64,000 nucleotides of DNA from Bombyx mori (GCF_030269925.1 NC_085130.1:8878501-8942500), one strand, 5' to 3'; positions 1-11,885 are shown, numbered from the stretch's first letter. Numbers and translations: made by a program. Notes: a model not told the origin generated them from the letters alone.

Positions 1-193
1 AAATAATTCCTGTCGGGAAGTCGCCCAGTTTTTATGGTAAATCCATTGTGACATTGATTAATGTCTTCCGAAGAATATCTATTTAAAGTTTAATGTATTC
101 CGATTGCAAAGTGAAGCAGCGTTCCTTGAGCTGATTTAGTGATGGGTCAGGACAGATCGGTGCTGAAGGTTAGATGGAACAGATATAATAAAA

Positions 194-407
194 GGAGACC
201 TTTGAGTACTTATTACTAGTCGTAGGTTTTGCAGAGAACTTTTTGGAGGATCCCGAGAAGTTATGTACAGCGGCTTTGTTTCATTTTCCCACATTTAAAC
301 GGAGACCTTTGAGTACTTATTACTGGTGGTAGGTTTTGCAGATAACTTTTTGGAGGATTCCGAGAAGTTACGTTCAGCGGCTTTGTTTCATTTTCCCACA
401 TTTTTGC
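194..407. repeat. 107-bp direct tandem duplication
   Basis: Two adjacent copies begin with ggagacctttgagtacttat at 194 and 301 and end in cattttcccacattt. They differ at a handful of positions (actagtcg versus actggtgg; cagagaac versus cagataac). No reading frame or transposon terminus is seen. It looks like a local tandem duplication in intronic or intergenic DNA. Positions 1-193 hold nothing I recognise. Confidence 0.8.
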
Positions 408-454
408 ACTTTCACAGATGCTAAACAGTTAATAAACCACCGTTATTACACATT

Positions 455-871
455 GAAGTCATCGTGGCCCAAGGGATAAGACGTCCGGTGCATTCGTGTT
501 GAGCGATGCACCGGTGTTCGAATCCCAGGCGAGTACCAATTTTTCTAATGAAATACGTACTCAACGAATGTTCTCGATTGACTTTCACGGTGAAGGAATA
601 ACATCGTGTAATAAAAATCAAACCCGCCAAGTTATAATTTGCTAATTACTGGTGGTAAGACCTCTTGTCAGTCCGCGCGGGTAGGTACCACCACCCTGTC
701 TATTTCTGCCGTGAACCAGTTATGCGTTTCGGCTTGAAGGGTAGGGCAGCCATTGTAACTATACTGAGACCTTAGAATTTATATCTCAAGGTGGGCGCAT
801 TTACGCTGTAGATGTCTATTAGGACCAGGTGGGCTATGAGCTCGTCCACACATCTAAGCAATAAAAAAAAA
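455..871 (+). mobile_element. Bm1 SINE, full length
   Basis: The tRNA-like head starts at about 455 with the A-box region (cgtggcccaagggataag) and the B-box ggtgttcgaatccc near 511-524. The Bm1 body follows (ggtaggtaccaccaccctg, gtgaaccagttatgcgtttcgg) and the copy ends in catctaagcaat plus poly-A. Bm1 is a silkworm SINE transcribed by RNA polymerase III and moved by a LINE's machinery. The copy is diverged; for example, part of the 3' body around 780-830 is shortened. Confidence 0.9.
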
Positions 872-920
872 GTATCGATGGTATTTTTTTTATCTATTCC
901 GTGGTATTTGTATTATTTAA

Positions 921-1136
921 CTAACGACCCGCCCTCGTTTCGCTTCGGAAACATTAAAATACACATGAAAAAAAAAAAAAAATAAAAAAAAAAAATTATA
1001 AAAGTAGCCTATGTTCATCAGGGACAATGTCGGCTTCTAATGGAAAAAGAATTTTTCAAATCGGTCCAGTAGTTTCGGAGCCTATTCGAAACAAACAAAC
1101 AAACAAATCTTTCCTCTTTATAATATTAAGTATAGA
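921..1136 (-). mobile_element. Non-autonomous Helitron-like element (family H2)
   Basis: Read on the minus strand it starts TCTATACTTAATATTATAAAG and ends GAGGGCGGGTCGTTAG. The TC start and the near-CTRR end after a GC-rich stem (cgaagcg/cgctt) fit Helitron termini. Diagnostic interior phrases are tttgtttgtttg, ggctccgaaactactgg and ccctgatgaacataggct. The usual terminal CTAG is mutated to TTAG. No protein is encoded. Confidence 0.7.
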
Positions 1137-1758
1137 AATGCACTCAATGTTTATCTCCTCCTCCTCGAGCCTCGAGCCAATAGATACGACATAGCAAGGC
1201 ATGAGGTCCTAGCAAGCTTCACGCCCAAGAGGGTAGCATAGTGGTTCACGCTCCAAATATCCCCTACCGCTGGTAGAACGAACACCATCTTAAGTCTACG
1301 ACCTACTTATAAAGTGACACCATCTTGTGTTCGCTCCACGCAAAGTTTAAATTCCTATAATAATAATTTTGTTCAATATTCGTAAAATAATTTCACCTCT
1401 ATTCGTCTAGCAAGAGAAAAATATCTTCGGTTATTACTGGAAATCCAAAAGCTTCGACTTATTGGCTCTCCGTGGATTGTATTTTTATGAAAGCTATCAA
1501 ATTTTCGCTGAGTCTCAGTTCGGGCGTGAATCTTTTATGCCTACGTTTGCTTCTATACTGAAATTAAAGTCTTTCTTCTTCGGGGAGTTTTTCTGACTAT
1601 TACGAGCAGATATTGATTTTTCAAAACGTGTTTCGTTATTTAAATTTTCACGTATTTCATTAGATAAATTGGTCACGTAAATCGACACTGGGAATGGACG
1701 CGGTCTGTTTGAATATTAATCCTCGACTGAATGTCTTAACCGGTAGTGCGATGACTTT

Positions 1759-1872
1759 TGAAGGGTAGCTGGTAAGAAATGGACGAAGGGGCTTGATAGT
1801 CTAAATTGGGCGAGGCCTACGTCCAGCAGTGGGCAATTGTGGGATGATGATGATGATGATGAAGATGAATAT
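1759..1872 (+). mobile_element. RTE-type LINE 3' end remnant
   Basis: One frame reads GEAYVQQWAIVG before a stop, a typical C-terminus of RTE-clade reverse transcriptase ORFs. It is followed at 1845-1866 by a (gat)n/(atg)n tail, the short-repeat 3' tail usual for RTE elements instead of poly-A. It is strongly 5'-truncated. The surrounding DNA (1137-1758 and 1873-2334) shows nothing recognisable. Confidence 0.6.
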
Positions 1873-2334
1873 CTTGACCCCGCCTCCTCTTTACCCATCA
1901 ATTGTATCATTATGCTACCCAACATATTCCCAAATTGTTTCGAGATTACCTCAATGCAAAACTTCAAATTACCAAGAAGAGGTACTTCCAGCCTGTTAAA
2001 ACACTAGGCTGAATCATTGAACAGTATTTCTACCAATTTCCAAAATGTAAATTTAGTAACAGCCTTTTTTTTTCGGTATATAGGTATTCTGAAACTGTGA
2101 AATCGTCGATTTGAAAATATTTATTTGTGAAGTGGCCGTGGCTTAAAGGACTCTTTCGGTGTATTAATAGCAGGAACGGATTTTAAAGAAGGAGTATTGG
2201 GCACCAGTGTTGGGGTTAAGTCTGAGAAAAGAAGGCTGTTTAGTTATTCAAAATAGTTCACCAGCGTCCTTAGTCGCCCGTGTAGATACCTAAAGATCTG
2301 TCTCTAGAAAAAAACAAAACGTCAAAATACTCAC

Positions 2335-2492
2335 ATGTATGTTATGCTCGTCGGGGCTCAGTTTCTTAGTGCCATTGAACCATTCGATTGTGGCGGCTGG
2401 TCTTGCGCCCAAAGCTGTGCACATCAAGGTCAGGAGAGTGCCGTGGGTCGCGTGCTCCTCGTCACCATAAATAAAGGTCTTATTCGGTGGCA
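2335..2492 (-). CDS. Exon of an Ig-superfamily cell-surface protein (third exon seen)
   Basis: Minus-strand exon of 158 bp. The acceptor is ...ttttgttacag and the donor is gtgagtatt. It enters in phase 1 and leaves in phase 0. The first two bases (TG) complete a codon begun by the G that ends the 12459-12608 exon, giving Val. The peptide then runs PPNKTFIYGDEEHATHG, a linker into a new Ig domain, followed by the B-strand Cys (LTLMCTALG) and the C-strand Trp (TIEWFNGTKKL). The second half of this domain must lie in the next exon, outside the window. NKT and NGT are possible N-glycosylation sites, fitting an extracellular protein. The pattern Cys-x-x-x-Gly-x-(R/K)-P-x(4)-W resembles the sidestep/beaten-path type of Ig adhesion proteins. 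The family assignment is tentative; the exon call is strong because phase and splice sites agree with two other exons. Confidence 0.85.
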
Positions 2493-4602
2493 CTGTAACA
2501 AAACAAAGATATTTGGTGATTCTGGACCTCTCTGATCGGTACTGGTCTTATTTCGGTGTATTGTAATGTAGTCCCGTAGTGCCAATGAGCTGTACTCTTG
2601 AAACCATCGACCCAGGATACTATAAAGTGATATTTGTCAAAGAAAACCATTTCAGAACTCTCTCGAGCCCAAAAACACTTGGGCGAGTTGTCCGAGGCAA
2701 TATAATCAAGTTGTATCATTAAAGGGGCGACAGAGTTCCCAGAATTATCGTCCTACGGGGAGCTTTAAAGCACAGAAACTAGCTTTCACTTGAGAAAGCT
2801 GGGAATGATTTTTTCGCTACTTTTATTGTTGTAAGTGATTGGTTGCTGAGCTTTTGTGAGTTTGGAATTCGGTTTTAGTATTGGGGTGGCTTTTTTGTCG
2901 CAGATGTGCTGAAGGACAGATGGCTCTCTTGATTTTAAGTGGATAAATGAGCTGATGACACGCGAATGCCTCCGTTCCCCTTGATTGGTAGGGTAGTATA
3001 CTAGGTAAGGTTGGGTAGTATACTTGGTAAGGCAGGGTAGTGAAAGGCTTTAAGTACGAGTGGGTACAACTATCCTATTTTTTTTGTCATAAAGCGATCG
3101 AGCGTTATTATTAGAAGAGAAGTACTGTTTCTATAACAATATTGTATACAACTGCAATTGTATCTGTTTTCATTGGCATTGTGATCAGACGAGCCAAGTG
3201 ACGATGAGTGGACACTGCTACTCATGGTCGTTTTCAATGCAGAGAGCACAACCAAGCCACTGTCTACTGGAAACATATCCCTCAAGGCGAACAGCTTTAT
3301 TAAAATTGTGTCTATATACTTCTGTAATCATTCAATATCAGGAAGCCATGAACTCTTCTATTTATAAGCTCACAAATAAAAACGTACCCAAAAGCTCCAC
3401 GTTCCAATCAATTTGCGAAGTTATAAGCCCAATTCTCATATTGAGGTGTAATAGAGAATTAATCAGAAATACTTTCCTATACGACAAACACGAGTATGGT
3501 CGCAGGTTCATCGGTCACGAAGCGGACCGGGTTGACATCTGTTATACGTATAGTGACCATTCGTACTGTTTCTGACGGGACAGTACTGTACTGTTAAGAC
3601 GCTATTCTTTCTTTTTTTAAGCACAAATCTCCTGATTTTTATTTGTTTATTTATGTACTGATTTTCAACGAAATTTAAATTATACAGAAATATAATATTT
3701 TTTATGTATAAACATAGTATAAATGTATAATAATCTAGTTCGCAAATAATCGTTTAGAATTTTTTTTTGTGTACATTAACTTTGGACGAACCTTTAGGAT
3801 AAAACACAACCTGTTTTACCGATAGAGTAGACTAGTCGAGTAGTGTTGTATCGATCGCTAAGCGTCATGTAAAAAAGTAACATAGTAACCTATAGTTAAG
3901 TACTATAATAGCATATGTACTGTGTAACCATTCAGGTATGTAAACCGCCTTATTTAAAATGTTTCTTCAGCACTACTGTCTTGTAACTAAATACACCTTT
4001 TGACACAATGAACCGGACTTTCAAACTAAATGGACGTATTATTTCAACTCTTCTAATCTATCGTGACTAGACTGACATATATTATCACATGACAACCATG
4101 CTTACTTTATAGCTACATGGCCCTTCTACAACATTTCTCAATCTTCAAGACTTCGGGATATTGATTGATTTTAGAAATTGTATTGGCATCAAGATTCTCG
4201 AGATTTTTGGGATATCGATTTAGAACATTAATACCACCACAATCGTGACCAGACCACACATAGTTAGGTTTTTTTGCTCCCTGTCCTGTTTTTACGTACA
4301 AAAAGTATGGTCACTATAGTTATACGTGATTATATCAAAGACCATATCTTACGAAGGTACGCCGCATGAATTTTGTTACGGAATGTTTTAAACTATCGCT
4401 CGCTTCCTACATCATGACTATCTTTAACAAAAAAAATTTAGATTTTTTTATTCTTGTCTCAATTATGGAAATTTTGTGGTTAACGGGTAAGACTGGCGGC
4501 GCGCCCCCTCTAACAAATTTTAATGTACGTACGTTTCAGATAGTGTGTCGAAGTTACAACTAAGCTTGACAAAGTTTCACGGCTAATTTACAATATTTTA
4601 TC
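2493..4602. other. Intronic DNA, no recognised feature
   Basis: This is the 5' part of the roughly 10-kb intron upstream of the 2335-2492 exon, on the minus strand. I see only short open frames without family features. Around 3205-3270 a phrase (gctactcatggtcg... agccaagccactgtctact) vaguely recalls the CR1-like LINE tail seen at 54240, so an old LINE remnant is possible. Confidence 0.5.
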
Positions 4603-4825
4603 ACTGGTGGTAGGACCTCTTGGGAGTCCGCAAGGGTAGGTACCACCACCCCGCCTATTTCCGCCGTGAAGCAGTAATGCGTTTCGGTTCGAAGGGTGGG
4701 GTAGCCGTTGTAACTATACTGAGACTGGGTGGCGCATTTACGTTGTAGATGTCTATGGGCTCCAGTAACCACTTAACACCAGGTGGGCTGTGAGCTCGCC
4801 CACCCATCTAAGCAATAAAAAAAAA
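4603..4825 (+). mobile_element. Bm1 SINE, 5'-truncated
   Basis: It begins at actggtggtaggacctcttg and runs through the standard Bm1 body to catctaagcaat plus poly-A. The tRNA head is absent. A segment of the middle body (the atctcaaggtgg portion) is deleted. Confidence 0.9.
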
Positions 4826-4989
4826 TCTATATATATATTTGTTTGTTATTTTACAAAAGACCAACTAACAGTAGCTTAAGATTTAGAAGTTTGTTATTCG
4901 ATGTCTATTGGTATAGTGTTAAGCAAAGTGTTTTGCCAGTCCCTGACATAATTAACAGAATTTCGCATTCAATGTTTTATTTAACACTT

Positions 4990-5230
4990 CTTTGTTCTTT
5001 GTTAGCACACCTTATCCCACTAGATGGGGTCGGCACAGCAAATTTTTCTATTCCATTCTCTTCTATCAGCCGTCATCTCAACACTCACTCCTCTCTCTCT
5101 CATATCGTCATTCACACACTCCATCCATGTCTTCTTCGGTCGTCCTCGTCCTACCTTGCACTACCATTTCCATGCATCTCCTAGTCACATGCATCTTCTC
5201 TCTACGCATCACATGTCCATACCACGCTAA
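4990..5230 (-). mobile_element. RTE-type LINE ORF2 C-terminal remnant
   Basis: The reverse complement reads as GRGRPKKTWMECVNDDMRE, then VSVEMTADRREWNRKICCADP. This is the C-terminal 'RGRPKxxW..CV..DM' motif of an RTE-like reverse transcriptase ORF, followed by a stop and WDKV. A close relative lies on the plus strand at 28150-28330. Confidence 0.65.
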
Positions 5231-5560
5231 CCGTCCGCTCTTTAATTTATTGATTACAATTCTTATTGCTCAGGTTCTTATTGCTACGTATTGTTCACGA
5301 TAAGTCATTTAATCCAATTTTAAAATAATGTAATATTGTCCATGTCTTCTTAGGTCGACCTTTTCCCCCTCTGTATTGCACTACCATTTTAATACAACTC
5401 CTAGTATCATCTCCTCACTCACATGTCCACACCACGTTAACCGTCCGCTTTTGAATTTGTCTATCACCGGGGCTACTTTCACACTTCTTCTGATGTACAC
5501 ATTCCATTCTTGTCACTCCACACATCCATCTTAACATTCGCATCTCTGCCGCATGCACTC
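5231..5560 (-). mobile_element. Second, more degenerate RTE-type LINE remnant
   Basis: The reverse complement contains phrases for RDANVKMDVW near 5530 and a TSEEV-like stretch near 5490. A copy of the GRGRPKK-type stretch lies at 5341-5400, and the 'VDKFKSGRLTWCGHV' type region lies near 5430-5460. Several frame breaks are present. It appears to be an older tandem neighbour of the 4990-5230 remnant. Confidence 0.5.
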
Positions 5561-5789
5561 TTTTTTCATGCTTTATTTTCGTCGCCCAACATTCAGATCA
5601 ATCAGACGACAGGTCTAATGATCGTTTTAATTAGTACCTCGGATTCAATTTAACCAACACCTGGGATACTATTATAGTAAAGATCGAAACCCAAGTCAAA
5701 CAAATTGTCAGATATCAAGATACGGTTAGGTCTTTCTGTCTAAAAAATACTTAAATTTCTGAAAATATTTTCTATATATTATTATAATA

Positions 5790-5999
5790 CTAGCGACCCG
5801 CCCTCGCTTCGCTTCGGAAACTGTAATTTATTAATGATTTTTCCACGATGTAATGGATGTTATTATACATATAAACCTTCCTCTTCAATCACTCTATCTA
5901 TTAAAAAAAACCGCATCAAAATCCGTTGCGTAGTTTTAAAGATTTAAGCACACATAAGGATATATGGACAGAGAAAGCGACTTCGTTTTATACTATGTA
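5790..5999 (-). mobile_element. Non-autonomous Helitron-like element (family H3)
   Basis: On the minus strand it ends ...AAGCGAAGCGAGGGCGGGTCGCTAG followed by T, the same 3' terminus as family H2. The rest of the sequence differs (tttaaaactacgcaacgg, atgtataataacatcc). A sister copy lies at 8680-8882. The shared 3' end with a different body is usual for Helitron subfamilies. Confidence 0.65.
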
Positions 6000-6176
6000 C
6001 TGAAGACGGTCAGCGGTGTATTCAAATATTGTCCGTGACCATAGATACTGTAATCTATCCCAAACTTCGAAAATAATACAATGAATACAATAAACAATAA
6101 TAAAATGTGTACGATAAACGCGATAAAATATTAAAAAATATTAGCAGTTTTAATTGCGTCTTAATTACGGTGGTTG

Positions 6177-6428
6177 CTTTTTTTTATGGCTTAGATGGGT
6201 GGACGAGCTCACAGCCCCACCTGGTATTAAGTCGTTACTGGAGCCCATAGAAATCCACAACGTAAATACGCCACCCACCTTGAGATATAAGTTCTAAGGT
6301 CTCAAGTATAGTTGTTATAACGGCTGCCCCACCCTTCAAACCGAAACGCATTACTGCTTCACGGCAGAAATAGGCAGGGCGGTGGTACCCAGCCGCGCGG
6401 ACTCACAAGAGTTTTCTACCACCAGTAA
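6177..6428 (-). mobile_element. Bm1 SINE, 5'-truncated
   Basis: The poly-T start (6177-6186) leads into gcttagatgggtggacgag and the copy ends at ctaccaccagtaatta, so the reverse complement is a Bm1 body without its tRNA head. Confidence 0.9.
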
Positions 6429-6843
6429 TTACTTGTTGGCTATGTAAAATATTTATATAATATACTTTAGTGACCGTTGAACCTTTTTTGTGGACGTAAT
6501 CATTCATAATAGGTTACTTAGTGGAAATGACTCCTTATTACTATCGCAACGAATACCAGAGAGTATTGTTCAAGGAAATATGTCGTTTCGTGGTTCATAT
6601 TCGTTTTCCCTACACGTATATAGATTATATCATTAACATTTCATAAGGGCGATCCTAATATGACAGTAATTATCATTGTTTTACCATTAGCGGGTGTTTA
6701 GAATACAATCCAACTGGTCTGGTCATAAATATGGAAGACGAGGGATTGCACCCTGAACCCTGGATACCAGTAAGCCGGTTTGGCCTTACCGTATTTTCTT
6801 GACAAAGGATTTAATAATGAACATATTTCAAATCCTTTTTTTT

Positions 6844-7085
6844 ACTGGTGATAGGACTTATGAGTCCCACGGGTAGGTACCACCACCTCGACTGTTTCTG
6901 CCGTGAAGCAATAATGCGTTTCGGTTTGAAGGGTGGGGCAGCCGTTGTAACTATACTGAGACCTTAGAACTAACATCTCAAGGTGGGTGGCGCATTTACG
7001 TTGTGGATGTCTATGGGCTCCAGTAAGCACTTAACACCAGGTGGGCTGTGAGCTCGTCCACCCATCTAAGCAATAATAAAAAAAA
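6844..7085 (+). mobile_element. Bm1 SINE body, first of a tandem pair
   Basis: It starts actggtgataggacttatg and ends catctaagcaat plus poly-A. It shares the unusual 'gacttatgagtcccacggg' variant, and about 40 bp of 5' flank, with the next copy at 7138. The pair therefore arose by local duplication rather than two insertions. Confidence 0.9.
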
Positions 7086-7137
7086 CAGTTTTCATCAAAG
7101 GATATAAAAATGAACATATTTCAAATCCTTTTTTTTT

Positions 7138-7374
7138 ACTGGTGGTAGGACTTATGAGTCCCACGGGTAGGTACCACCACCTCGACTGTTTCTGCCGTAA
7201 AACAGTAATGCGTTTCGGTGTGAAGGGCGGGACAGCCGTTGTAACTATGCTGAGACTTTAGAACTTATATCTTAAAGTGTGTGGCACATTTACGTTGTAG
7301 ATGTCTATGGGCTCCAGTAACCACTTAACACCAGATGGGCTGTGAGCTCGTCCAACCATCTAAGCAATAAAAAA
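7138..7374 (+). mobile_element. Bm1 SINE body, second of a tandem pair
   Basis: It carries the same 'gacttatgagtcccacggg' variant as the 6844 copy and is preceded by the same flank (tgaacatatttcaaatcc). It ends catctaagcaat plus poly-A. Confidence 0.9.
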
Positions 7375-7799
7375 ATATTCAACGTTTCCTGTGTGAAACT
7401 TTGATAACATGTCAGTAATTCGTAATGCAATTAGTTACTCATGTATAATTTAAGGGTCTCAACACTGCAACCTGGTGAAATTCCCTGGAACACATTACTT
7501 GTAGTGATGTCGATGGTTCGTTGGAGACACTTCGATTAAATTTATTATTTATTTATTATTTATTGATGCAGAAAACAAATTACAATCATTACAGTACTTA
7601 TTAGCTAAATCGTACAAGTAGTACCTAGATCTAATCTGGATTGCAATCTAAATGGTATATGCACTCAGCAAACCCGTATTAATGTACATAGCTTTGGACA
7701 TAGCAAAACAAAATTAAAAATTATAAGTAAAAAGTAGACAACAATACGACCAACACAAACATTATATTGATAACTAGCCGTTGTTAAAATAGGATATCC

Positions 7800-8679
7800 T
7801 TCACACATCTGACGAATCCCCTGAATCTAGTTTCAAAAATATCAAGGTCATCGTGACATTTAGTCAAATCATTATACTTATTTATTTAGGTTATAGTATG
7901 ATATACTATTAATATATTATTAGGTCCGTATCGCAAAGAGGTTTTATCAAATGAGAATGTTGGGGTCTGAAGTGTGTGTTGATAGAGAAATATTATATGT
8001 ATGTGTGTATTACTATGTGTAATATTATTATTATAATGCTTATTAATTCTATCACAAACGAAAACCAAGTTTCTTTTAGTGAAACTCTATTAAGATTTGA
8101 ATTATATCTATTTTGATTAGAAATTCATTTTATTTTTTGTAACTAAATTTAAATTACATTGAATGTTATATGTATTTTTAAATTAGGTTAGTTAGATTTG
8201 CCATTTATGCACTTATTCACGCAGAGTTCACACAAAAAATTACGGGCAAAAATTCATTGAAATATGGGTCCAAAACACAATTTCAGCTTAGTATTAAACG
8301 AAAACAGCGGGCGTTTTACTTATTACGCCACAAAAAAATAATCGATCTAAATTTATCGACAACACCTCATCACTGGCCCACACTATCGCCTTATTAGGTT
8401 TCCGACGCGGCAATTTATCGAGTGGGTCGCGAAAATTGCTCGACAGTATAGTCTGGACTAGTTAATGCCTTTATGTAAAATATTAGGCCGCACGCCCGTT
8501 TATATTGTCTCCAAGTGTACGCAGATTTTGAACTAGAATTAATTAGGCAATTTGGGTAACGTTACTGTTAGAGTTTCCTGGTAGAAGGAAAAGATCTTCC
8601 ATGGAGTGTCTTTAATTTGGAGCCGTTAGTATTCTTCAAGTCTGTATGGACTGATATCACAGTAATGTTTTATTGTTTA
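7800..8679. other. AT-rich intronic DNA, no recognised feature
   Basis: No splice-flanked coding segment or transposon end is visible. The stretch just before it (about 7540-7790) begins with a tttattatttattatttatt run and may be the reversed tail of an old LINE, but no protein motif supports that. Confidence 0.4.
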
Positions 8680-8882
8680 CTAACGAACCGCCCTCGCTTC
8701 GCTTCGGATACTGTAATTTATTATTGATTTCTCCACTATTTAATGGATGTTATTATACATATAAACCTTTCTCTTCAATCACTCTATCTATTAAAAAAAA
8801 ACCGCATCAAAATCGGTAGCGTAGTTTTAAAGATTTAAGCATACATAGGGACAGAGAAAGCGACTTTGTTTTATACTATGTA
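8680..8882 (-). mobile_element. Non-autonomous Helitron-like element (family H3)
   Basis: Sister of the 5790-5999 element: the same body and the ...GAGGGCGGGT terminus, here ending GTTAG instead of GCTAG. It lies between host sequence ...tattgttta and gtaaagagcg. Confidence 0.65.
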
Positions 8883-9083
8883 GTAAAGAGCGTCGACTTT
8901 TAAACCAGAATACATGACTACTTCGTGATAGAAATAGGCCGTTATCGAGCTTAGACCAGACTAAGCTAGCCTAGCACCTCCAATTTTCCGCAATGGTGTC
9001 GTAAAATGCGATTAGGTATTCAAGAGAGAAAGGTTAGTAATATCTTCTCGGTATTTTGCTAACATACTGAGATACCGGTATTT

Positions 9084-9290
9084 TCTGGTGAAAAGGCTTA
9101 ATATAAGCCCGCACGGGTAGGCACCACCAACGTGCTAACTTCATTCACAAAGCAGTCATGCGTTCTGGATTCAAAGGTACGATTATGTAACAGGATTGAA
9201 GACTCAACTTCACGATTACAGGTGGGTTTCGGATTCACTGAATGGTGTCTATGGGCCACATTCTGCGCTTAAAACTAGAAAGATTGTAAG
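9084..9290 (+). mobile_element. Degenerate Bm1-like SINE
   Basis: Recognisable but heavily diverged body: tctggtgaaaaggcttaata, cgcacgggtaggcaccacca, aagcagtcatgcgttctgg, aggtgggtttcgg and tgtctatgggcc. It is older than the other copies. Confidence 0.55.
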
Positions 9291-10121
9291 CTTTAGCATC
9301 CAACAATCGCAAAAATCAAAACGATAATTGCTAATGTAGGGCAATGAATGGAATGGATACGACCATAAAATAAATTAAAATTAACTTCTTTCTTAATAGG
9401 TTCATATGGACAACAGAAGTAATGACCCACTTGTTTAATCGCCAGCCCAGTCTAGCTCATAAAATAAGTCAATTTGCATATAATTACAGGGGAATTCTGG
9501 AAAGAGAATAACTTTCCGCGCTAATCTTAAGTTATTGCCAACTTAAATCATAATAGGAGCGAGCTTAATAGGGTCGGATATTAAGCTTCGGAAGGAGTTT
9601 TAGCGATTTTCGGTTTTAAAGAAAGATATTTTTGAGGACTATCCAGTTTGATGAATATTTCACCATGGCCGTTATTTTATCGCACTTAAAATCGACCTCA
9701 CGCCTCAACCTTTAGTAACGGTTGATAAGTAAGAGAAATAACCCCAAAATTGGATTACCTCTTGGTTTTATTTAATAATCTGCCCGCGTATTTTTGAGAT
9801 GATAGTTATTGGGATAAGCTGATATTATGACGTACGGCTGTGTGATTGATGGCGTGAACTAGAATTAGCATTGGTTTACGGAAGGAGCTTAGTTAGTTGT
9901 CAAGATAGGAGCTACAAGACTTTTATTTCTTGTCTAAAACTGGCCTCTATGGACTGTGATAACTCTTTATAATTGCGCACAAGCAGTGAGCCCTTCTGTT
10001 TAGTTCGAGAAACACACACCGAAATGTATGTGTATATATTTTTTCCTTCATAGCTTCTAAACTACGCCTCGCAATTCTTTTAAGCGAATAAGTTGCTTCC
10101 AATACATTTAACAGGCCCCTC
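9291..10121. other. Intronic DNA, no recognised feature
   Basis: No coding or mobile-element signature was found by reading both strands. Confidence 0.4.
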
Positions 10122-10130
10122 GTCACGTTG

Positions 10131-10325
10131 TTTAGCCCACTGAGTTTCTCGCCGGATCTTCTCAGTGGGTCGCGTTTCCGATCTGGTGGTAGATTCTGCG
10201 AAGCACTGCTCTTGCTAGGGTCAGTGTTAGCAACTCTCCGGTTGAGCCCCGTGAGCTCACCTACAAACGTTAGGGTGAAGCTGAAATAGCCTCTCAAGGC
10301 TATCAGCATCGGTAGGAAAAAAAAA
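10131..10325 (+). mobile_element. Dead-on-arrival Jockey-clade LINE 3' end
   Basis: This is only the 3' UTR of the LINE family present at 36700-40124 (gagtttctcgccggatcttc ... ggctatcagcatcggtagg plus poly-A). It is flanked by a 9-bp target-site duplication, gtcacgttg, at 10122-10130 and 10326-10334. That is direct evidence of target-primed reverse transcription with severe 5' truncation. Confidence 0.9.
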
Positions 10326-10646
10326 GTCACGTTGAAAACCGCTGTTTAGTTGAAGTAGCCGTCAATTCTCAACCAGAGTTAGGCCGAAGAAGAAGCATAT
10401 TATGTCTAATTTACGTTTTTAATAGTAATTAGTGTGAGTATAATAAATACATTTTTTATTATGTTTAGGAGTGGGTAATCAAAATTTTAGTGTAAATTCA
10501 AACCACAGGACAAAAGAATGAAGCAAAACAAATAACAAAAGAAGAAACGTAAAAAGCTATTTGCTATGGCACGTTGCGATGGATATATAGAAATATGACC
10601 CAATGAGGGTTGACATCAGGAAGGCAGTCAGTCGTACAATTCACAC

Positions 10647-11003
10647 TGTTACGCCGGTAAGAGTAACGCCATCTATCGCCGAATAGTCGAACCAATATCG
10701 AAGGATCTACTAGCATCTAGAACACCATCTATTGTCATATAGCGGAAACACAATACTCGATTTGTATGGAATATTCTCGATAATTCAAGGGATGTGGTAT
10801 CGGCTATGAAAACGTTGCAAAGATGGCACGCAGTCAGTTAGTAATCGGAAATACTCGAAGCGAAACAGCGAACAGATCACCTGAAGCGAAGCGGAACAAG
10901 CGAATTGAGAATTTTAAAGTGTTTTAAATGTTCTAAGTGCTAATACAGTGCTTGGTTGTACTTTGGTGGAACATTTATTTATTCTGAACCCCAGCGCGTA
11001 ACA
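10647..11003. mobile_element. Probable solo LTR
   Basis: A 357-bp block begins TGTTACGC and ends GCGTAACA, the TG...CA inverted termini of retroviral-type LTRs. No internal gag/pol region adjoins either side. No exact 4-5 bp duplication is visible (flanks cacac and atacc). The family (BEL/Pao or gypsy) cannot be decided from this alone. Confidence 0.55.
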
Positions 11004-11756
11004 ATACCAAATCTCTATGTAGCTTATGCACATACTGCGCCGACTTCATATAATGTTGGATCAGGTCACTGGTATCATTGAATATGTTGACTCCAATTAA
11101 GAATCGAACCTAGACTCTGTGGCTTAGCAGATATAGCAACTAGAGTAAAGATCGGATGAAACCAAATAACAAATTATACAACAAAAACACTGAATTAAGA
11201 GTGACCATGTCCTTTTAAATGCAAACATTAATATTCATTAATCTCCAAACCTAGTAGATATTTGAGTATATCCGTCCCTCTCCCGCTCTCTACGAGCGTA
11301 AAAAAGGGCGAGCAAGACAAAAGACGAGCCTCTCTGACCTACGCTAATCTATCACTGCGTCTTTACTTAATGAAAATTTATTTTATTCGCAAATTTCAGT
11401 CTCTTTTTATTAACATTTAAAATGGAACTTGAGATGTATAGTTATCACTTACTATCAGCCGACTACGTTTCTTGTTACTATTTTTAATTATGCAACATAG
11501 ATACTGGTTATATGCACTGATTTTATAATATTTTGTGTGATGCACATGCGTGAAGATAAATACAAGAATTTGCCATTACCGAGGCTAAACCTTAATGAAA
11601 CACTTTGAATTATCAAGACGTAAAGACTAGACTGTGTCTCTCTCTGGTGTATAAGGCTATCAATCGATTTTTCAGAGCAGTTAGTTCATAAGATCTCGTA
11701 CCAGCGAACACATTGTTCTATTTATTAATGCCTATGCATCCGGCCTGCCAATAACT

Positions 11757-11885
11757 AAGGTTATAAATATCGCCAAGGCCAGGAAGAAGTGGAGAAGCAT
11801 AGTGCATCGAGTGATCAACACTTTAAGCTAAGCACGACCATCAGCAATGAAGAGACTGACTTAGATGAAGAAGAGGAATATCCAC
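11757..11885 (+). mobile_element. RTE-type LINE extreme 3' remnant
   Basis: It reads AKARKKWRSIVHRV, then a broken frame with cagcaatgaagagactgact. The W-R-x-I-V pattern near the C-terminus and the same 'caatgaagagactgact' phrase at 15459 point to RTE-like ORF ends. Confidence 0.45.

Noticed and set aside
2480..2719. Minus-strand 79-residue open frame adjoining the third Ig exon
   Set aside because: It lies upstream of the acceptor at 2493, in another frame, and lacks Ig features. Intronic.
3198..3575. 125-residue plus-strand open frame
   Set aside because: No domain, no splice sites, no homologous phrase, and average AT-rich composition. Probably chance in an intron.
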